Positions 34,627-47,224 of a DNA stretch of 64,000 nucleotides are shown here, one piece after another. Position 1 is the stretch's first letter. Each line of letters begins with the position of its first letter. The position numbers and the translations under genes were made by a program. Under the pieces are notes generated by a model. That model worked only from the letters and a program-made list of their open reading frames with translations, was not told where the DNA came from and did not search any database. The stretch spans positions 5,688,501 to 5,752,500 of the forward strand of contig JABWDB010000019.1 of assembly GCA_019614645.1 (NCBI GenBank), written 5' to 3'. This DNA is from Stratiolaelaps scimitus. Lineage: Eukaryota; Arthropoda; Arachnida; Mesostigmata; Laelapidae.

Positions 34627-37600
34627 TGTATACACCTAGAAGTCCTCTATGTAGAGCTGTGTTGCGCATGCAAGGTGACGGACGAATACCTAATCAGTCT
34701 GCTAGACTCGACAATGGAAACATGACGAAAAGATCAGCCCTTTTTGCTGATGCTACTGGGAGGGCCGACGGATGGCGGGAGTGGGTGGTTTTACCTTATA
34801 TTTATACCGTTTTCGAATTAAAGCCGATATGTAGCGTAAAGAAGAAGGGCCCAGCGTGAAGATGTTCCCGTAGCAACGTTACGCATTATGTTCCATTGAG
34901 GTGACCATAAACCGTTGGAGGCAGATTCCTTTCGAGATAGCCACTGCGATGACGTTGATGGGCAGCATTCCTTTGTCATGTCTACTACGAGATAGTGTGA
35001 CAATCGTCTGATTATTAGGGGCTCTCGCCACAGCGTGAGCCTTGAGATATACCTTGGTCCGGCGACTCGGCGACTCGGCGACTTGGTGGGAAGGCCAGTG
35101 GCCAGGCGGAAGTATGGCCGGCCCGCGAGCGGTTCTCCGCCCCACGAACGCGACTACAATAGACCCCTGTGGAGGCAGCTTCTTTCACGGGGCTCTTCTC
35201 TCCATCTCCATTCGTCTCACTACGGAACGCCAACGGCTTGCGGTGCGGCATGCCACCGCTTCCACCACCTCCATTGCTGGCCCATAGTGATTCACCGCCG
35301 AGCGTCTCTGAAGCGTCTGAAGAATGTGCACTCAGCGTCTGTGGACTTCGGGTGCAGGTTTTGCTTGCTCAGAGAAAGAAAGAGAGAGAAAGAAAGGGAG
35401 GGAGAGATCGGGGCTCAAATCGCTGTCCACTTCACCTTGGCGTCTAACAGAACCCCTCTTGTTTGTAGCGTTACAATGAGCTTGCTGGTCATCTCCGCTT
35501 TCGCCGGGAGCCAGCCGGCGAACAAAAGTGCGACGCTTATATAGCAAGAAGGCATGGAGTGCCGAGCGCTGCACTTCGACGTGGAGACCGATAAGAATGG
35601 GGGTAGATGAACGCATTGCCAAGCGAAGGGACCAACCACTTGTACGAACTTTCTAAGTGTTGGCCGGCGCGAGGCCGCTAACGGGCGTGGCTCAGATGTG
35701 CAGGTTCAAGCACACAGGGAGCCCGGTTTCCTGCCGAGCAGCTTTGGTCGCTTGGGCACACGAACACAAATAGTATGTGCATAGCACAAAATATGTGATA
35801 ACACAATACACCATGTTATGCCCTGGAAGGAGCTATGATAGGCCTTTGGTCGGAGCCTGACAAGAGGTGTGTGGGTAATGTTTCACCCCAAATAGTTTTA
35901 GTTGCTTTTGAAAACTTGAGCCCTGGAACAATTCTTTCAAAAGCGGCAAAGGCACTCCATATACGAGTATTTAGCACATAATTTCACCAAAGGCAGTTAT
36001 TTGAAATTCGACTTCGAGAAAAGAAACTATGAGATGTAACTAATATATTATATTTATACTATCGAGCAAGGGGAGCTTTTGTCCCACGTGGAAAACAAGA
36101 GATCACTACGTGTGTTAGTCACTTAATGTACAAATAGACTTGTACCAAAGGATAACAAAATAAGCTCGATGTAACAAGGCAAACACAAGCGTGCATGATA
36201 TAGACAACTACGTCCTTAAAATTTGTACAACACACCGTTGTCAAATATAATTGAGTGCCTGATTAACTCATATGGTGGCAATAATATAGGCAATATCAGT
36301 GAATCCTACGTGAGAAGGCAGAACAGACGGTTTATAACATTAAAGTCTTGTATATATTTAAAAACGGGCCCTTCTTATGAAGCAATGGATATGTGCTCAC
36401 CACGACTCGAATTTATCGCTGCCTACCAATGGATTCGTTCTTTCAAAGTTCGTTGGCTTTGCTTCTCGTATGATGCACCACGCCCTCGTGAAATTCGAGG
36501 CTAATTAGTGTTTCAAATTGATTGATCGTGACTGTGGGTCTTTAAATATACAATTATTAGGAAAGCACTTGGGGACAGGATGTCAGATCACCCTATTTGT
36601 GTTTTGCTGAAAGTCACGGACGTTAAATGCTGGCTGAAAAAATGTGCTCCAGAAAATGTACTTACTCATTCTACAAAAAAATACTACAGTATTTCATCTC
36701 ACTTATTCTACACAAATGTCGCAATACTTCTTACATATGTATACGTTGTTACTTCAAGATGAGAACTCCACGTAACCTGCCCCTATAATTACGATTGGCT
36801 TGCCAATCGATTAAAATATAATAGTATCATTGTAAAAGCAGTCGAGTGTGCAATATAAACCTTATTTACTTTTCTGTCCACAAACATTTATCACCCATGG
36901 GCACATCGTCTGTATTAAATTCGCTGCTTCGGGATCTCCCTCGCAGTGTGATATCATCCGGTATAGTTGATCGATATCTTCCCGGTCCATTTAAGCGCGG
37001 CCGGCATCATTGCTTGCTGAGGGTGTGTAAGACCAAGAAGTAAATAGTATAGCCATTTGATAAGAGCTAACTAAATGAAAACACTAATAGTGTACGTTCG
37101 GCCTGACAACCTGTCTCTAACTACTCCCCGAATTATTGTATAGTTCAAGACGCACAATCATGATCAATACATTCGAAACACTAATCAGTGTTGCCGGCTT
37201 CCTCGAGGGCGTGCCTCACACGAGAAGCGAAGCCAACGAACTTTGAAAGGACAAAACTACGGGGAGTCAGCGGTGAGCTGGAGCGGGGTTGGGCAGATCA
37301 CCAGTCATTGGTCACCGTCGCAAAGGCTTTCAGGAGCGAAAGCAGGCTCTTACTCCTTTGCTTCGACCCGGTTGTTGACGCAAAAACGCTCGACATTTCT
37401 TGGTCTTCGCAACGCAACGCAGCGCAGAACAGGGCAAGGCCAGCTCTGAGGTGCTTGTTCTCCTGCAAGTGCAGCATCAGCAGCAGCAGCAGCAACAGCA
37501 GTATAGCAAAATTAATTCAGTTAAAACACGTACACGCCTGTTTTCTAGGAGGATCTGAACGAAACCCTCGCTGTCCGTTTCATTGCAGCGACTTCAGCAA

Positions 37601-37672
37601 GCCGTACGCACTATGTCGGTCTTTTCCAGAGCTTCTGCAGCTTTGGCCGATCCTTTAAGTACATGTGTCTAT

Positions 37673-37675
<3 letters not shown>

Positions 37676-37703
<28 letters not shown>
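37676..37703 (+). repeat. (TG)n microsatellite
   Basis: About 28 bases of alternating TG. Confidence 0.95.
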
Positions 37704-38063
37704 CACGAGGTGCGAGGACTAAAGGGGTGGGCGTTGCAGGGCAGACGCGGCTTCATCGAGCAGCGTCCGCCTCCGCCGCTTGCCCTCTTGGAAACTAATC
37801 GCGTTTGCGAAAAGGGCCGAGTAGTTGCCCTTAATCGAGTTAAACTAAACCTGCCTCTGGCTTCTGCTCATTGGAAGCTTCCAAAGTAACTCGCAACCTT
37901 TAACCTGCTCTCCTCGTCGAGCCAGCTGCCGTTGACCTGGCAGAGGCAGCGTTCGTGAGGGTTCATAGAGGCCTCCTTAGCTGCTTTTCCATGCCCGATT
38001 TCTGCTCGATCTGTTCCATTCCCTCCGGCTGCCTGCTTAAATGGGGTGTCTATTTCCGGATCA

Positions 38064-38083
38064 GTATATATATATATATATAT
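38064..38083. repeat. (TA)n microsatellite
   Basis: About 20 bases of alternating TA. Confidence 0.95.
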
Positions 38084-39803
38084 GGCAAGCCAGCGAACAC
38101 GAAACAAGTACGTACAGGGAAGCGTACGATCGACCCTGATCGGGTAAATCAGTGAATGACGGCAGCTGTTTTTATGAGCGGGTACGTTTATGCCAAAATA
38201 CGGAGCATCGTCATCGATCCGCAGCATATAGCATCGCTTGAGCTTGAATTTCGCTCGAGGCGTCATTTTGATACGGAAATCACGTAAGTTCACGTGTAGA
38301 CTCGTCTTCGGTACAACATGGCCATAATGGAGCTTCGCGTAACGCCAATCGTGCTTGACAATTGTATTCATAAAGGCCACACGTTTCGCGCAAACCCTAC
38401 CATGTCTCCTCTATGATGAAAGCAAGCATATAAATAAACTCGTGCGGTTACTGCATCAAAATGACATTTCGACGTAGGTTATATTGAAAGCTTATAAAAT
38501 ACTAGTTCTACTTACTTAAATACTTCACTCTACCACATATGAGAGGCTAGCGAGGTTGAATGATCAGCTTGGTGACGCTATCATTTGACGACTGACCAGG
38601 ACATTATTTAAGAAACGTCATCTGCAACTGTGTCGTTTTTTCTTGGAACAAGGAAAAGTCAAGCGTCCGGGTCTGAATAACAGAGGCTTTGCAGTTCTAA
38701 CAAATGCTTCTTGAACTCGAAGGCCAGTTTCTTCTTCCTGAACTGAACCTATGTTTTTCTTAACTGTGCCTTACCGTTGACTGCTACACTCCTCTGTCTA
38801 TTGCAACGAGCCGTGCTATGTATTTTCACGGGACCGACAGTGGTACCACACGGGGCCTCCAACATCTAACATAATAGCGAGGCTCCCACCGGCTAACCAT
38901 CGCCACGTTGTCCGATCAACCCCTTCAATACAGATAATCCTTCTGCAAAACTTGCTTGGACTATCCTGGCGGATGACTCCGGCGGTGAGTTTACACAACG
39001 GCTCAATATATAATTTTAACCAATTTTAGCTTCAATCGTCAAAGGTTTCAAAAACAACTAGTCTGGTCAGATCAGTCGCATCAGACATAAGCTCACCGTA
39101 TGAATGTTCGTGCTTCAACGCTAGTCCAGTGTATAAACCTGCTAATATATCTACTTGCGTTACCCATGAGAACATAAAGCTTCGATACCCAAAGCCAGTG
39201 CAGGACAGACAAGTCTGGCCCAGAATGATTGCTCATTAGTTACGTGGGTCATGGTGTAATCCTTAATGTTGATGCCGACTCCACTCGTTATCAGCATTTG
39301 AGAAACTAACAATCAAAACTATGGCATTTGTGCTGGTCCCGCCACCATACGCCGCCACAACCGCTTAAGCAAGGGTGAAATTATTGCCAAATTGTATTTG
39401 AATTGGAAAGCAAAATATGAAAAGGACCTATCAGCTGTCCCTTTTTCGATGATGACGAAGCTGTGGTGTCTTTTTAAAGATTTTATCCCCCAGCCTCTTA
39501 AAAAAGCAAAAATTGATGATGACGATGTATGTAGCATGCATAGCGGATAGCCATCGTAGCAATTGAACACAAAGGAAATAATGTCACTTGTAAAAAATAC
39601 TTGTCACTTGTACAGGGAGCCCCGTTAAGTTGGTCTGAGATTTAGCGCGTTGAGAAATGTATAATAAAGATAATAATAATAATATCGAACTCGTTCCAGT
39701 GACTCGGCATGACATAACGACGCAAATAGAAATGTTATACATACATATCGAGTACATCGGTCAGCTATAATGACTAATTGCACTTCATGCCAACAAAACC
39801 GAA

Positions 39804-39846
39804 CACAGCAAAGCGCATAATCCAATGGTTTATGCGCTTTGCTGTG
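39804..39846. repeat. Perfect 17-bp hairpin
   Basis: CACAGCAAAGCGCATAA at 39804-39820 is exactly complementary to TTATGCGCTTTGCTGTG at 39830-39846, with a 9-base loop. It is the longest mismatch-free stem noticed in the window. There is no T-run or open frame next to it. It may be a young palindromic duplication or part of a small RNA hairpin. Confidence 0.9.
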
Positions 39847-41301
39847 GTATGGGACAGCATGTTAATCGTTGACGATGATCACGTTAAAAGCCAATCCAAC
39901 TCGACTCAGACTATGTACATGGCTCAACAGACGAAAGCGGAATTTTGAGATTTCGGGCAAACACTTATGTTGTGTTTCGAGTTCAGCGAGTGTAGACTGC
40001 GAGCTGTGAAATCAAACGGCGATGTTGCCCCCGCCCCCCCTATATTGTTGTGTTCATATTTGTACAAAATATAAGTGAGGAACTTCTGAACCTGGTAGTC
40101 CCACGTGAGGCATCGATGTGACGCGAGGCTCTCCAATCTGAGTAGCTCATATATTGCTGTAAAGGGGCAGCCAGTCGGCGATCAACCGAGAATGAGTTTT
40201 AGGTAATTTTACTTGCATTTTTTTATATAATAGTTGTATTCCTCTTTGATGTGACTACTCCGTCAGTCTTTTGCCCCATCAAAACGAAGTATTTCCACGA
40301 AGACAATTGTGCCAATTGTTAAGGCTAATGCTTTGTAGGGTAAACCCGAGCGTCTCTCGACATTCAGCAGTTGTTCAGTTCCTCGAAGCACGAAATCAAT
40401 GCCTTTCGAGATCTGCTTCTTTTGTTCGACTTTCTTCTATCTGGTAGCGTAACCAGCGAAACCAATTCTAGATCGTTCTTGAATAAGTACAAACAGGAAA
40501 TGTTCAGGGGAGATAGAACGATGAAGATCGCCGTGTTGCTGGACCAAGACAATGGTCTCTGGCTGCACATTTCGTCCGTTCGATGTCCACGCTAATACAC
40601 GAATCGAACTTTGGAATACAACTTTGCCCCAAAACTACCTCAGGAGAGCAGCTAAGAGAATGGGAGAGAGAGAAAGGAAGAGGAATACTTGTTGGCATAT
40701 ATTAACTTGTGGCCTCCATTCATCGGTTTCAAAAGATCTATGTGCAGTGAGAGTTACGAGATACATGAATTTCATTCATATCTTTTTTATATATTCGGCG
40801 CCGTCAGTGCGATATCACAGTTCTAACAACTTCCGTTTTAGTCAGCTGCCCACAATAAAATGATCGTTCTATTCTTTAAGATTCTTCAGTTCGCCGGAGA
40901 AGTGGCCCCCTGCCGGCAATCGAGCGATACATTGCAATCTATTGTGGCCGTGCTGTCTCGTTGAGACTTGTGTATCACTGCTCGGACGTCGTCTGATCTA
41001 TGCTGCCCTGGTACAAGGGAAAATGATAAGGAACACACACAAAGCGTTTCTGTCTGCTCGCAGAACCCTATAACCATCTCACGTTCACAATCTCGATGCT
41101 ATTCTAAAACAGAGTTTACAAACCTCACTACCTCACCTGTACTACGCAGTGATGATATCAAAGGTCGCTCAGATCGGTTATTCTACACTCTGGGTGATTA
41201 CAGACAAAATCATACACACAATAGTCGGAAGCGTATCCCGAACTGCAATTTCACTGCACGGTGAACTACAACCGTCGTGGAGATGTATACTCATGTACGC
41301 T

Positions 41302-41316
41302 AGATCAGCTAATGCG
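41302..41316 (+). repeat. Target-site duplication, left copy
   Basis: AGATCAGCTAATGCG is identical to 41862-41876. The retroposon lies exactly between the two copies. Confidence 0.85.
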
Positions 41317-41861
41317 GCGGGCATGGCGTGGTGGACAAGGTAGGCAGTACCAAAAAGGGGAGTTTTGTGGAGTCTGAGGTTCAAATCTGAGTGGAGTCAT
41401 ATTTACTTTTATGGGCAGTATCTCCGCAATAAGATTTGTTAAGTAGTAGTGGCAACTAATGTGGTCTGCGGCATAGCTACCACTGTGCAGAAAGGAAGGC
41501 ACCGTACACCCCCTGTATGCGTCATAAATACTGCATGTTTACATACACGGGGCTTTCTACAGACACCCTATTGATCACAGTAGTTGTTCACAGACGGGAA
41601 GTGCACAGAGGTCTTGAGAGATTGGGAGAGAAGGGAAGCAGCTGAGAGTCAGCTAACCACGTCATGTCCGTACGGTGAGGAGGATGTGTGGTGCTCGTGG
41701 CTGGGCTTGTACACATCTCACCACCCTTACTAAAGAATGCGCTAAGCGATACCGGGAAGGGTGGTGCTGTTGAACATCGTCAACAGTTCCATAAGGGGGG
41801 CGGTCATGGTGTTGGCATGCATCAGCATGCCAACACCCCCCCTTAAAAAAAAAAAAAAAAA
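41317..41861 (+). mobile_element. Complete tRNA-derived retroposon (SINE) with target-site duplication
   Basis: The element starts exactly after a 15-bp direct repeat. Its first 7 bases (GCGGGCA) occupy the acceptor-strand position of a tRNA, followed by an A box (TGGCGTGGTGG, 41324-41334) and a B box (GGTTCAAATCT, 41378-41388), 54 bases apart, as in tRNAs with a long variable arm or insert. A body of about 400 bases follows. It contains AGCTGAGAGTCAGCT (41640-41654), shared with the 9.1-kb tRNA-like locus, and ends in a perfect 13-bp hairpin (GGTGTTGGCATGC at 41808-41820, loop ATCA, complement 41825-41837) whose outer flanks are also G/C complementary. It closes with A18 (41845-41862) and the second copy of the duplication. 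The structure is that of a non-autonomous Pol III-transcribed element inserted by LINE machinery. At about 545 bp it is long for a SINE and may be composite. Confidence 0.85.
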
Positions 41862-41876
41862 AGATCAGCTAATGCG
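41862..41876 (+). repeat. Target-site duplication, right copy
   Basis: An identical 15-base copy of 41302-41316, lying directly after the poly(A). Because its first base is A, the exact border with the tail is ambiguous by one base. Confidence 0.85.
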
Positions 41877-41906
41877 ACATCACATGCACACGCACCCACA
41901 GATATG

Positions 41907-41930
41907 TATATATATATATATATATATATA
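41907..41930. repeat. (TA)n microsatellite
   Basis: About 24 bases of alternating TA, 30 bases past the retroposon. Confidence 0.95.
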
Positions 41931-42469
41931 CACACCTTCAAATAATTCGATTAGTAGCGAGTGCAGCCAACGCCACTGCCGCCAAAATCGTTATGGTCGA
42001 TGGTGACGGGCACAAGGACGCTCATGTTGCTTTGCCCCCATGCAGATGTCGTAAATTCGACAGCTATCGCTCACTTTTAAAAGCAACGACTGACAACATC
42101 GATTATGTGCGGTATCGCACAAGAGTCGTAATTGCGGAGACAACAATAGCATAATTGGCTATTGGCCAAGGGTGTCAGTATGCAGTGTCACATTTTGCCT
42201 TTGCGATTTATGTGCGCTAAGTTCGTGATCGCAATTGCATACAGATTGCCGTAATGCCACAGGGCCGCTGCGGCAAAAAGAGTGCGTTTTGATAGAATCT
42301 CAGCGAAGTTTTGAACGCGTTGTTTTCGACTAAGGTACAGTGAGATGATTCGCGTGTAGGCCACACAGGAATTCATACTCCAATGGGAGAATTATATGTG
42401 ATGATGACGCTATTGAATATAATCGAACCCGGCTACTTATAATTGCTCAAGTAAATGTAAAGGTAAAGC

Positions 42470-42541
42470 TTTATTGGTTTGTTGAAGGAGCTGCAATTTC
42501 ACAAGGCTTAAGCTCTCTTATATGTCACGCAGCGGGGCTCA
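42470..42541 (-). mobile_element. tRNA-derived SINE, copy 2 (5'-truncated)
   Basis: 42471-42540 is 63/70 identical without gaps to 17091-17160 and lies in the same minus orientation. The match stops inside the B box, so the tRNA-like head is missing and only the body and tail remain. The 3' end carries an AATAAAGC sequence in place of copy 1's AATATACC. 5' truncation is typical of LINE-mediated retroposition. Confidence 0.75.
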
Positions 42542-43016
42542 ATTGTCATCTGCACTATTGTTTAGCACTGTCGACGATGTTGCTCGCTCCAGAGGGAACA
42601 ATCTTATTGGCTTTAGGGCACTGTCAACGACACAGACTTGTCGGTTCAAATCGAGGTCTTTCGCCGCAGAATCAGGCCTGGCAGAGTATTCTACTGGCTG
42701 GAATATTCTATGTGTGTTGTTCTTTTAAATGGTAATATATGATGATAAATGTGCGAATATGTGTGTGTGTGTGTGCAAAGCATGACATCTACACATGTTA
42801 TCTCACTCGGAGACAACACTGCCTCGATCTTCTCTACTAAAATGCTTATTGCGCGACTTTCTTCACTAGCTAGTTCTCGCTTTTCTTCGTGTTTCGGCAC
42901 GATGTTATGACCGCCTAGTTCCCCCCCCTTTACAAAGGCGTAAGAAGGACAAAGTACAGCCCACACATTGGTGCCTCTCTGATGCTTTGCCTTGGAGTTC
43001 TCGATACGATAACGTC

Positions 43017-43050
43017 TTTCTCTCTCTCTATCTCTCTCTCTCTCTCTCTC
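43017..43050 (+). repeat. (CT)n microsatellite
   Basis: About 34 bases of CT with one interrupting A. Confidence 0.95.
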
Positions 43051-43816
43051 GTTTACTCTAGCCAGTTTCATATTTATAGTACCTACATTTTCCTCGTTGC
43101 TGTCAACACTAACACGAATTGTCCCTGATGCGCACTTGACTCAAGTCATCGAAATGTACACTGGATTTATTTCCTCGCTGATCCCGGCTGTGGGATCACC
43201 TATATTCTACTTCGAATTGCAGACCGATTCATCCAGCCGAAAGGATCACCAGATCAATCTTCCGATCGTCGTATGCGGCGCTCCCGCAATCGGCCATAGG
43301 TAGCCGACCTAATAGGCTGCTACCACATATGACGTGAGCGATTACGGTTGTGGCGGCCATTAGACGATCCTTGAAGCAGCTATTGCTGAAGTCCTTTACC
43401 GTTATCGCCGGATAGGCTCTGCTGACTATTTCTGTTATCGACCGAATGCCGTCTATACTCTCTCTCTCTCTCCCTTTCTCTGCCGTCTTTGGCCAAAGGA
43501 GTTCAACTGCCCAAGTCCACGACGTGGCCAGCCGTTCTGACTGCATCTGCCTAACAGGCAGGTTGGCACGAAAGCAGAGTCGTGTCCCAGACTGTCGTAG
43601 AAACGGCTCAGCCAATAGTTTCTGCACTCTTGATGAGACGTTGCCTAAACACAACACAGAGCGAGTTTTGGGGATAAAGTTTGACAGGGAACAGGAGGCT
43701 GACCTCTATGGAGTTGTGCTTCGTGTGCTGGCTTGCCCCTACCCTCTCTCTCTCTTACTCTCTGGATGCGTGTGGGTACTGTTTTCAGGTTTGTGCCTAA
43801 CTATATACGTCTCACA

Positions 43817-43842
<26 letters not shown>
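43817..43842. repeat. (AT)n microsatellite
   Basis: About 26 bases of alternating AT. Confidence 0.95.
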
Positions 43843-43847
<5 letters not shown>

Positions 43848-46800
43848 CATATATGCTGTGCCCGGTGTGTATCTATGTTTTACTTTTGTGGTCGCTTGCT
43901 GACCCGGGCGGTCCCGAGGCTCGACGGCACACCCTATATATTCGGCATAAGAGCGGACTGCGCTGTCGTTAGCTAGACGCTAGGCGCTGCCGTGTCCACA
44001 GCTCTGTTGCTCCAACCGCCACAGATGGGTTGGATCACGAACTTGGTGCACGGACCAGGCAAGATCTACTACTGGACTCCAATGGACGTCTATACCGAGC
44101 CCAGCGTGCCCACTGCTATCGGGTAGCAAGAGCCCGGACAGTCGGGTAACGTGGCAAGCGTAACAATCTCAAGCAGATCGAAAGGATATGGTCGCCTGAC
44201 AGTCACCCAGTCGGCTACAGAATACTCCGCCGTCGTGAGTCGTCGAATCGAGTTTGCGTTACAACGACACTGGACGGTGCTAACCAACTAACCCTTTTGC
44301 TGTCACTGCGTCAGAGTGACTACTACTACTTCGTCGGAGCTACTATAGCCGGATACAAAGGCGAGGCTTCGAATCGAGGGCCGCCACCACGCGGATTCTC
44401 CACGATTCGATCTGACCCGATGTCGCACGATAACACCGGCTACAACCACGACGAGTTTCCACATCAGGATCAACAAATCGACTGCAGCTAGAACGGTGGG
44501 AGGAGGCCTAACGAGAGATTCGATATTAGGTGACGCCTGATGACGTATCACCAGCGGCCAGCGTTCAGCTTGATTCACGGCCGGCATTTGCAATTAGTTA
44601 CCGGTAGCCAGTCAACAGGTGGAAATAATCAAATAGCTCGAGAAGTGGAGCACATTTGTACCGAAGACAACAAGGTTCAAGTCGATTCGAGCGGCTGTTG
44701 ACTACGGCGTCGTACGGGCAAACTTCGCCCGCCAATTAAATTCAACGCATAGTTCAGTGATTATCGAAGAGCAACTCGCTTCTTAAATATAGATAGTATT
44801 AGCCTCTCCTGATGTATGCGGCGGGGTCGTAGGGTGACGCAGTTGATTCACTGGGGGTAACGGCGAGTTTGCCGGGAGCTAGTTACCTGTAATATAGATG
44901 AACATACACGTCGTACATCATACACGTCGTTTGATCTCAATCTATGTTATGACTTGCTGACTGCATATCCATGAATTGGATTTAGTGTCGTCCACTTCGT
45001 GACGAGTGTCAAAGAGTGAATCCACGCATATAGTGTTAGCGGCCGTGGGTGAATGCGCCAATCAAAGGGAATTACGTACAACCGACGAAATCACGCGGTG
45101 AACCCTTGGATACGCTGCACAAAAGATCTTACTGGATATATGACTGGTGAAGGTTCAACACTCAACTGTGCGAATGGATATTTCACAGCAAAGGTCAGTT
45201 CCAACACGAGATATGCCACTTAAATGGTTCCAACTTTGGCAACGATTCGACGCATGTAGCTCGAACCGATACAGAACATGGTCCAGCATTTGCATCGAGG
45301 AGCAGGAGACGGCTGAAATATTCTCACTTCTATCAATTACAGGTGATTAGTTTGATCAAAAAGTCGCAGCTATTGTCGTAGCAAATATATGATATACCTA
45401 GTCAATGTCGTGGGAAAAAAGAATCACAACGAGAAGGAACTAATGAAGGGAGCTAAGCGGCTTACTCTTAAATGAGATGGATTGGTCAAAATACAGCAAT
45501 CGACTAGATTTACTCATGCCAGCGTACATCAAAATCCGATCCATTTTATCCATAAGCAAAACGGCTGGGCGAGCAAAGTTGGAAACATTCAAAGTGGAAT
45601 GAGGCTGGGACTGTTCGCCTCTTCTCCCGTCTGCGAGCAGAAGCTCGAAGCAATGGCGTGCCAGCTCTCAATTCCCATGTCATTGTCGAGTGCGGTCGGA
45701 GTCCCTCGCGTAGTACGACTGTCGTGCCGCTTACAGCAATCCCCAAGTCTCGTTTGATCCTGAAGCACCATGGCCTCCCCAGAATACCCCACTGCTCAGC
45801 TGTCCTGTTCCCGGGAGTGGGTTCCGCACAGTGCTACTATTGAAGTTGTGAAACCCAAGCTGGCCAGCTGAAAATGCAGCTTCGTTCTCTGTTTCCCTTG
45901 GGATTATAATTTCCCGTTTGCTCCGAAGATGTCAGCCGCCCACGAGTGGCCAGCGAGCTCGTTTCGTGCTGTGCTTATCGCGCGCCTCGGCATCGACTCA
46001 AGGATACGGCGTCCGACGAGACGTTCGTTGTTTGGGTCCGTTTGTTGCAAATGGAGGAGCATCGTCGGAACCGCTGACCTGTGAAGTGCATCGGAACTAC
46101 AACTGAGGCCGAGTGGGGACTCTTTAGGAAATCAGTCATCATTTTAGCTGATATCCATATTGTATAAAGGAATACGGACACAATTGCTGATTGGGAGGAT
46201 TTCATACATGTATAATATTATATATGGGCAATTGTAGTGGAGTGTCGACTAGCCTGTAAAATGGTTGAGCCTGCCCTTCCTGGTTTATCAATTACAGTAC
46301 AGTGTAGGGAATAGCATTCTGGAGGGAATATATATTTCTGGAGAGCGCCCATTAAACTTGCTGTAACATTACATTTACATATATTGCTTTGAATTGTGTA
46401 ACGGGAAAACTGAAGACATAGTAATGAAGCCTTAATGAAATAGAGAATATCTTCTGGAAAACCCCAAATTCTACCAAAGCTTCAAAGACTATTTGACGTC
46501 AAATCTACAAAGAGATACACAGTTCGAATGGCTTTATCCCCATGCGGTGTCTCTAGAGGTGATGTGTGTTAGGAATCAAAAAGTGGAACATCACCGGGGT
46601 GCATAATGGCACCAATATCACATTGTCAAATACCCAAAGACTACCCGTGTTTTTGCTAAACATTACCAAAAATGTCCCCTGGGCCGAAATTCCCAATAAG
46701 TTGCTGCTTACAATCCGATAGCCCGCCTATCTTAATATGGCGTATCCCTTTTTAAAGTGAGAAGGAGCAGGCAAAATGTATTCGATAAAAGTCACACCTT

Positions 46801-47224
46801 TTCCAATATGGATGCTTATGATATTTGAATGATACTTGTGATCGGAAAATGCCGAAAAATTGGACTTAGCCCAAAAATACAATTCTGATAAAGCAACCAA
46901 ACCGATTCAGTGGCATAATATTAGTAATTGTCGCTAAGTGCAAGAACTTTAGAGAAATGTACGTAATGAATGCAGCTTGGACTAGCCGAAAAATACATCG
47001 AGTGGATGTAACCTCCAGCGTATTCGCTTTTGCTTCACCTTGCTTTATTGGGACTGAAAAATGAACTACTTAGCTTGACGAATTAAGCAGCTCGGGATCG
47101 AGCTCGAATGACCTCCCACCAACCCTTGAAACTTCGTGATACTTGGATTCTCTAAGAAGGAAGAGCCCGTCGTAGAGAGCGCCGCGTACCGCGGGGACCA
47201 TGCAGACGGCCCTCGCGTACTGGC

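Larger units (their letters stand above)
34627..41301. other. Spacer without an identified gene
   Basis: A GC-rich patch lies at 35.0-35.6 kb and 37.2-38.1 kb; the rest is AT-rich. (TA)n occurs at 38064-38083, (GT)n at 37676-37703, (CAG)n at 37478-37500 and a 17-bp hairpin at 39804-39846. An 82-codon plus-strand frame at 39302-39550 encodes a Lys-rich peptide of protein-like composition but lacks an ATG at its start and has no known match. Confidence 0.45.
42542..47224. other. Spacer without an identified gene
   Basis: (CT)n occurs at 43017-43050 and (AT)n at 43817-43842, with (GT)n near 42760-42774. Open frames at 43.2-44.5 kb and 45.5-46.1 kb overlap on both strands and are unrecognised. 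A plus frame from 46466 stays open for 46 codons and then has only scattered stops to about 46830, possibly an eroded reading frame of an old repeat. Confidence 0.45.

Noticed and set aside
35686..35712. A-box match (TGGCTCAGATG) next to GGTTCAAGCAC
   Set aside because: The boxes are only about 12 bases apart, incompatible with a tRNA-like promoter.
42619..42661. GGTTCAAATCG with an upstream TGGCTTTAGGG
   Set aside because: Spacing of about 32 bases is too short and the T stem does not pair.
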